A DNA stretch of 5,279 nt, taken from NCBI GenBank assembly GCA_028688535.1, contig JAQTXY010000173.1, positions 1-5,279 on the forward strand. The letters are read 5' to 3'. The first letter of the stretch is position 1. Every line of letters starts with the position of its first letter. Below are positions 1 through 2,974 of this stretch, piece after piece. The translations under genes were made by a program, and so were the position numbers. Below the pieces are notes generated by a model. The model saw only the letters and a list, made by a program, of their open reading frames with translations, searched no databases and was not told the origin of the DNA. The stretch comes from Methanothrix sp. (GTDB taxonomy: Archaea; Halobacteriota; Methanosarcinia; Methanotrichales; Methanotrichaceae).

Positions 1-62
1 GTGTAAGCACCGAGGCAACGAGGTGTTCAGCTCGCAGCAACTAATAACTCCGCAGCGCTCCG
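1..62 (+). rRNA. 23S rRNA, 3' end only
   Basis: The window starts inside the 3' terminal part of 23S rRNA. The opening GTGTAAGC, the short hairpin caccgaggcaacgaggtg at about 8-25 with its GCAA tetraloop-like tip, TTCAGCTCG and ACTAAT (40-45) match in order the E. coli 23S end (GTGTAAGCGC, GTTGAGCT, ACTAAT). In E. coli the molecule ends about 20 nt after ACTAAT, so the end here is placed near 60-66 by analogy. The terminal helix partner (23S 5' end) is outside the window, so the exact end cannot be fixed. The gene is on the plus strand and heads the tRNA-like/5S segment of the same operon. Confidence 0.88.
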
Positions 63-109
63 CTAAACTCGGGCGAAATCTGGTCGCAAAGCATAAATTG
101 TGCACTATT

Positions 110-170
110 GCCAAGGTAAGCTTCTAATTGGAGAAGCATTACTATACCGGTTCGAATCCGGACTTTGGAT
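110..170 (+). ncRNA. tRNA-like element (mini-tRNA) just upstream of 5S rRNA
   Basis: The 61 nt fold like a tRNA lacking the anticodon arm. The acceptor strands GCCAAGG (110-116) and CTTTGGA (163-169) give six pairs, one of them G-U, with a terminal G-A mismatch. T117 and A118 sit at the tRNA 8/9 positions. A D-arm-like hairpin spans 120-137 with loop AATTGG. A T arm spans 146-162: CCGG/CCGG around the canonical loop TTCGAAT, with an A-A mismatch at the base. Only about eight bases (139-146) separate the D and T arms, so there is no anticodon stem and it cannot decode. In Haloferax volcanii tRNase Z generates 5S 5' ends at an upstream mini-tRNA. A cut after discriminator T170 here would free the 5S directly. 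The alternative is a decayed tRNA, possibly tRNA-Cys given the GCCAAGG start. A tRNA-Cys accompanies many euryarchaeal rRNA operons, usually after the 5S. Confidence 0.72.
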
Positions 171-301
171 TCGAGCATGGCGGCCAGAGCGGCAGGGAGA
201 TTCCTGAACCCATTCCGAACTCAGAAGATAAGCCTGCCCACGTTCTGCACTGTACTCAGATGCGCGAGCTCTCGGGAAATGCAGATCGCTGCCATGCTCA
301 C
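171..301 (+). rRNA. 5S rRNA
   Basis: This is an intact archaeal-type 5S rRNA. Helix I is a perfect 9-bp pairing of GAGCATGGC (173-181) with GCCATGCTC (291-299). Internal landmarks follow the family order: the GGCGGCCAGAGCGGCAGGGAGA block, CCCATTCCGAACTCAGAAGATAAGCC (loop B/C region) and the ATGCGCGAG...CTCGGGAAAT helix IV/loop E region. The length of about 130 nt is slightly long for a 5S. It lies about 110 nt after the 23S end on the same strand, so it is co-transcribed. The 5' end is placed directly after the tRNA-like element, which probably directs 5' maturation. A T-rich stretch (306-314) follows. The ends are uncertain by one to three bases. Confidence 0.93.
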
Positions 302-316
302 CTAACTTTCTTTTGT

Positions 317-447
317 AACTTTGGCTTGAGCAAGAGCTCCCGAATTACTATTATCTTAATCCGACTTAGCGACGCTGCAATGTTGATGGGGCTCCTATGC
401 GCCCGAGATTGCGGCAAGTCGCAGAGCGCTGCCATATTCACCTGACT
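317..447 (+). pseudogene. Degenerate second 5S rRNA copy
   Basis: This segment repeats the first 5S unit in order. ACTTTGG at 318-324 equals the end of the tRNA-like element at 162-168. TTGAGCA follows, as in TTCGAGCA of copy 1. Then come a CCGAA block, GACG..CTGCA, ATGCGC (397-402), and CGCTGCCAT (427-435) followed by TCACCT(g/a)ACTTT, equal to copy 1 at 287-308. The match therefore starts inside the tRNA-like element and runs past the 5S 3' end, which points to a tandem duplication of the whole unit. About 20 nt of the loop A/helix II-III region is missing. The helix I partners no longer pair well (TTGAGCAAG versus GCCATATTCA), so it is unlikely to enter ribosomes. The alternative is a derived regulatory RNA. 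Confidence 0.7.
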
Positions 448-450
448 TTT

Positions 451-572
451 CTATTTTGGCGAAATTAATCTATTGGATTACTACTACTTAGCCATGTGGA
501 TTAGTCGATGAAGGCTACTATGCACCCGAAAATGTGTCAAGATTCAGATTGCTACTAATGGTCAGGCATTTT
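451..572 (+). pseudogene. Third, strongly decayed 5S-like copy
   Basis: It resembles copy 2 more than the intact 5S. ACTTAGC at 486-492 matches 364-370, GATG at 507-510 matches the GATG before the GGGG of copy 2, and TATGCACCCGA at 519-529 matches TATGCGCCCGA at 396-406. TCAAG, CAGA and GCTACTAAT (551-559) match CAAG, CAGA and GCTGCCATA of copy 2 at a constant offset of 122-123 bases. The constant spacing over some 75 bases argues against chance. No helix I pairing is left. Its right end overlaps the stop codon of the minus-strand hydrolase remnant. The similarity is judged by eye only. Confidence 0.5.
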
Positions 573-888
573 GGGCTAGCGCATCAACCTCAGATAGAAA
601 TTCGAGAGCCGAGTTTATAAATAGCTCAAGGTTTACTGCTGCGCCGAAATGGCCTCCTTTGAAAAGTATCAGCCTTGCATCAGCTATTCCCGATGCAAGT
701 TCCTTTGTGTATTTCGGTCCAGCAAAGAAATCCTTTGTGCCATTTACAATGAGTGTAGGAACCTTTATTCTATAAAGCCAGCCTCGACTGTCGAACCTCG
801 AAACTGCTTCGGTTTGCCTGAGAATCGACCTATCTGTTGGCAAATACTTGCATAAACACATCTTCTCCTTAACCCCAGGCATCTTCAA
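562..888 (-). pseudogene. Alpha/beta hydrolase, C-terminal remnant
   Basis: The reading frame encodes the last third of an alpha/beta-fold hydrolase. It has the conserved approach to strand beta-7, RFDSRGWLYRIKVPTLIVNGTKDFF (residues about 31-55 from the TTG at 888), with the acid residue Asp in GTKDF, and the catalytic His in FKGGHFGAAV. A helix ending LEFLSEV closes the fold. Whole enzymes of this family are about 260-290 aa, with the nucleophile Ser in a GxSxG elbow in the first half. Nothing of that half is present: an in-frame stop lies just upstream of 888, and the DUF3795 gene occupies the DNA from 910 on. The frame opens with TTG (888) or ATG (882) and has no good ribosome binding site. 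It is most likely a truncated, non-catalytic gene relic. The stop codon falls inside the third 5S-like copy, so the last few residues may derive from rRNA sequence. Confidence 0.75.
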
Positions 889-909
889 TATTTTATATTA
901 ATTTCTTCA

Positions 910-1347
910 TTAAATGTTAAACTTCTCACTGAAATATTTATCTCTTACAAGTTTTGCTTTATCTTGCGCCCATTTCTCCACGCCCATCTTCCTTATCAAT
1001 GCCAGATTGAATACCTTCATGTTATGTGGAGCGAATGCCGCCTTATCCGCAAAGGGCTGCAGGCTATCACAAGGAAAGTCCGAGCAGTCAGCGCAAGACT
1101 CAATGCCTTTTGAACTGATACACTTAAACACCTTGCATGGCTCTATTCCGAAAGGTGGGACACCATTTCGCTTTCGGCATCCTTTGCATGCAGCTTTCTC
1201 ATAAACTTCCTCATATGACAATGGTAAGCCGAATTCTTGAACTCGCAATGCCATTTGTTTTCTGTTCACTTCATTATCGTTAGCTAAATAGAACGGACAA
1301 TTAAAGCAATCCAATCCGCATGGTGCGGTTAACTCTCTCAGATCCAT
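910..1347 (-). CDS. DUF3795 cysteine-rich protein
   Basis: A small soluble protein of the DUF3795 family, common in methanogens and anaerobes. No reaction is established; the cysteines suggest zinc or an iron-sulfur centre. It has ten cysteines in pairs or triplets. Counted from the outer ATG at 1362 these are C15, C19, C22 (APCGLDCFNCPFY), C59 and C62 (CKGCR), C76, C81, C90 and C93 (CADC) and C98 (FPC). A charged helical C-terminus ending KYFSEKFNI follows, so the family length is complete. I chose the ATG at 1347 over the one at 1362. GGAG (1360-1357) lies nine bases before it, it matches the usual short N-terminus before APCGLDC, and the promoter at 1394-1408 predicts a transcript start near 1371, leaving about 24 nt of leader. 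From 1362 the protein would be 150 aa instead of 145. There is no signal peptide or membrane segment. The hydrolase relic follows 21 nt downstream on the same strand. Confidence 0.9.
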   Translation of the reverse strand: MDLRELTAPCGLDCFNCPFYLANDNEVNRKQMALRVQEFGLPLSYEEVYEKAACKGCRKRNGVPPFGIEPCKVFKCISSKGIESCADCSDFPCDSLQPFADKAAFAPHNMKVFNLALIRKMGVEKWAQDKAKLVRDKYFSEKFNI

Positions 1348-1356
1348 ATTTTTATT

Positions 1357-1360
1357 CTCC
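1357..1360 (-). promoter_or_regulatory. Shine-Dalgarno site of the DUF3795 gene
   Basis: GGAG on the minus strand lies nine bases upstream of the ATG at 1347. It is itself made of the last base of the outer ATG (1362-1360) and the following GAG codon. The outer ATG has no comparable site before it, so this motif decides for the inner start. Confidence 0.55.
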
Positions 1361-1393
1361 ATTTGATGCCTATGCAGCTTTTGTTTTAGTTCG

Positions 1394-1408
1394 GTTTATA
1401 GCTTTCGG
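1394..1408 (-). promoter_or_regulatory. Archaeal BRE/TATA promoter for the DUF3795 gene
   Basis: Read on the minus strand, CCGAAAG (1408-1402) followed at once by CTATAAAC (1401-1394) is a good BRE plus TATA box pair. Archaeal transcription starts roughly 25 bases after the box centre, here near 1371, just ahead of the GGAG/ATG at 1347. The hexamer ACCGAA occurs twice around the box (1409-1404 and 1395-1390, 14 bases apart), so a repressor could cover it. A second TATA-like stretch, TTTATTATAG (1433-1424), could give a longer leader. Confidence 0.55.
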
Positions 1409-1409
1409 T

Positions 1410-1609
1410 GTAAAAACAAAATGCTATAATAAATTTTGTCATTATATTGGGTCTGCAGGATGCAGAATAACAAATTTGATGTAATTTTCTAATTTAATAA
1501 TCAATCAGTATTCTGAAAACCATATAATCATGTTTCTAGACAATTCTTCAAAATGAGAAGTTGATGAAATGGATAAGTTTTAAGCCATGTTAATTCATAA
1601 TACACTATC
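1410..1609. other. AT-rich intergenic spacer between divergently oriented genes
   Basis: No gene is visible. Before the plus-strand gene there are several TATA-like stretches: TTTAATAATC near 1493-1502, CATATAATCA at 1521-1530 and the weak GTTTTAAG at 1577-1584. The last is at the right distance for a leaderless transcript starting at the ATG at 1610. None has a clear BRE, so the plus-strand promoter is not settled. Confidence 0.4.
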
Positions 1610-2596
1610 ATGTATGAGATCATCAGAACCTTCTCCCCGATCTTTAGAGGCCTGAACTTTGAAAATCCTAGGGCCGCTGCCATATATTATGTTAACCTGA
1701 TTATAAATTTTCCAACAAATCTTCAATGTATTTTAAACGAAGCACAGGCAATTTATGGAAACGATATCAATAGGCAAGCGCTGCATGTGGGAAGACGGGA
1801 ACTACAGAAGAATGGTATCATTGGCCGGACTTATTTTACAGAAGATTCTGATGTGGACTTCGACCGCGAAACGTATTTGCCTGTAAATCCCGATTTAATC
1901 TGGCGAGAGAATCTGATGCGGGCAAATATTTATTGGAAACATCCAGAGGAGATGGCTTTTAGAAAAACTAAAGTGAAAGAGCTATATGAGCATTATCGAA
2001 GGAACTTCAAGAAATATGGTATCGGAATAGAAACTGGAAGTATAACCGGATTATTCAATATCTATTGGCTGTATCGCAAAGGAATTGATACTATCAATTA
2101 TGGTTGTAGAGATATTAAAAGAATAGATTTAAAGGTTAATAGCCTCGAATCATATATTCTTCCAGATTATTCTGAATATGAAAAGGAAATATTCAAAAGA
2201 GGGTTGAGTGAACGAATTCTCTTTGATGATAGTACAAAAATTCTTTTTGATAAAAACACAAAGCGAAAAATATTAAAAGATGAGGAGTCCATGCTTAAGG
2301 AATATAAGCCAACAATTGAAAAAAAGTTTAAAAAATTCATAGAACTAGGCAAGGATTTTCACAACCAGATCGAGGTCAGATTCACATCAATTCCTTACAT
2401 TACAAACAGGCAGTCTATAATGTACAATGATAATGGGGCTTTTTGGGCCTGTGATTTCAGGAAGTTGCTAAGCCTTGATCCCAAAGAACCACCGAATTAT
2501 CTTGGCACTATTTACCTTCAGAACGATTTAATCGATCACATACGAGAAAATTTTGAAGCTGCATGGGCAAAAAGCATCGAATGGAATGAAGTCTGA
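1610..2596 (+). CDS. Uncharacterised protein, possible HTH/PLD-like regulator
   Basis: A 328-aa protein I do not recognise by name. Residues about 35-76 (FPTNLQCILNEAQ, then NDINRQALHVGRRELQKNG and IIGRTYF) look like a winged helix: a recognition-type helix rich in Arg/Gln/His, then a short turn and strand. The middle (110-245) is highly charged and helical, with basic runs such as KKFKKF. The last 75 residues (EVRFTSIPYITNRQSIMYND, AFWACDF, LGTIYLQNDLI, then a helix NFEAAWAKSIEW) recall the C-terminal effector domain of archaeal TrmB or PLD-like regulators, which often end F..LW..A. That reading is by pattern only. There is no signal peptide and no membrane span. ATG 1610 is the first start after an in-frame TAA at 1598-1600. 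No Shine-Dalgarno motif precedes it, so translation may be leaderless. Base composition is clearly more AT-rich than the copper operon, which may mean foreign origin. It could also be a lineage-specific family without DNA binding. Confidence 0.85.
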   Translation: MYEIIRTFSPIFRGLNFENPRAAAIYYVNLIINFPTNLQCILNEAQAIYGNDINRQALHVGRRELQKNGIIGRTYFTEDSDVDFDRETYLPVNPDLIWRENLMRANIYWKHPEEMAFRKTKVKELYEHYRRNFKKYGIGIETGSITGLFNIYWLYRKGIDTINYGCRDIKRIDLKVNSLESYILPDYSEYEKEIFKRGLSERILFDDSTKILFDKNTKRKILKDEESMLKEYKPTIEKKFKKFIELGKDFHNQIEVRFTSIPYITNRQSIMYNDNGAFWACDFRKLLSLDPKEPPNYLGTIYLQNDLIDHIRENFEAAWAKSIEWNEV

Positions 2597-2602
2597 TAAT
2601 CG

Positions 2603-2653
2603 AATAATTTTTTCATATATGTTTATATATCAATGAACGTACATATAATTTTT
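2603..2653 (+). terminator. T-tract termination region after the 328-aa gene
   Basis: Seven bases after the TGA at 2596 the plus strand is AT-rich and carries a T6 run (2608-2613) and a T5 run (2649-2653). Archaeal RNA polymerase terminates at such tracts without needing a hairpin. No strong stem precedes them. Confidence 0.5.
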
Positions 2654-2749
2654 CCATTAAAACTTAGATGAAATTAAACCCTAAATTAGCTGACTTAAGT
2701 TTAGACCACTGATATTTGCTGGATTATTATTACTTGGCCTAGTTTCAAG
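2654..2749. other. Convergent AT-rich spacer, nothing recognised
   Basis: No credible coding frame, RNA gene or repeat was seen here on either strand. It separates the ends of the plus-strand 328-aa gene and the minus-strand copper operon. Confidence 0.4.
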
Positions 2750-2802
2750 GTTAATAAATAATAAAAATATAAAAATGTTAAGGCCGAATCTCACTTGCGG
2801 CC
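2750..2802 (-). terminator. Terminator of the copA-YHS operon
   Basis: On the minus strand GGCCG (2802-2798) and CGGCC (2786-2782) can form a five-pair GC stem with an 11-nt loop. TAACATTTTTATATTTTTATT follows as several T4-T5 runs down to about 2750. The T-rich part alone would serve as an archaeal terminator; the stem may add to it. Confidence 0.5.
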
Positions 2803-2828
2803 GCAACCTCATCACTAAGTAGCTTCAT
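2778..2828 (-). other. 16-codon micro-ORF overlapping the YHS stop (ATGA)
   Basis: ATG at 2828-2826 shares its TGA with the stop of the YHS gene and opens a frame reading MKLLSDEVAAASEIRP, ending in TAA at 2780-2778. The ATGA overlap is the usual geometry for translational coupling. The peptide is short, matches no family I know, and its end lies in the terminator stem. It may be the stub of a third operon gene cut off by a rearrangement, or chance. Confidence 0.2.
2795..2806. repeat. 12-bp perfect palindrome
   Basis: TTGCGGCCGCAA is a perfect inverted repeat in an otherwise AT-rich spacer. It partly overlaps the terminator stem and the micro-ORF. It could be a protein binding site or simply part of the termination structure. 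Confidence 0.5.
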
Positions 2829-2971
2829 TGTCGAGAATAATTGGCCGGATTCTCGTCGAAGGCCTTCTTGCAGCCCGTAGCGCAGAAGTAGTACATCTTG
2901 CCTTTATACTCGCTCTTGAGTTTAGCCGACTTCTCATCAACATTCATCTTGCATATCGGATCTATTGCCAT
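2825..2971 (-). CDS. YHS-domain metal-binding protein (48 aa)
   Basis: A single YHS domain makes up the whole 48-aa protein. It begins MAIDPICKMNVDEKSA, has the core YKGKMYYFCATGCKKAF, and ends DENPANYSRQ. The family signature is complete: DPxCxMxV (C7, M9), YFC (C30), C34 and the FxxxPxxY tail. YHS domains (TRASH-like) bind heavy-metal ions and are found fused to or beside copper ATPases. The gene starts three bases after the copA stop, so the two are one transcript and probably coupled in translation. A strong GGAGG (2983-2979) sits seven bases before ATG 2971 and spans the end of copA. It likely acts in the cytoplasm as a copper sensor, buffer or chaperone for the pump; which of these is inference. 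The short length is normal for stand-alone YHS proteins. Confidence 0.92.
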   Translation of the reverse strand: MAIDPICKMNVDEKSAKLKSEYKGKMYYFCATGCKKAFDENPANYSRQ

Positions 2972-2974
2972 TTT

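Noticed and set aside
110..170. Functional tRNA gene
   Set aside because: Only about eight bases lie between the D-like and T arms, so there is no anticodon stem or loop. The acceptor also has an end mismatch.
380..440. Separate RNA such as SRP (7S) RNA
   Set aside because: The GC-rich hairpin-like text first suggested it, but the ordered match to 5S and its flank is a better explanation, and the segment is far too short for archaeal SRP RNA.
128..445. Open plus-strand frame of 105 codons
   Set aside because: It runs through the tRNA-like element, the 5S rRNA and its decayed copy. These structured RNAs explain the sequence, and the peptide resembles no protein.
914..1204. Plus-strand frame opposite the DUF3795 gene
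   Set aside because: It is a shadow of a strongly family-like cysteine-rich protein on the other strand, with no domain of its own.
2167..2352. Minus-strand frame of 61 codons inside the 328-aa gene
   Set aside because: It is low-complexity Ser/Phe/Leu text, the complement of Lys/Glu-rich codons, and has no ribosome binding site.
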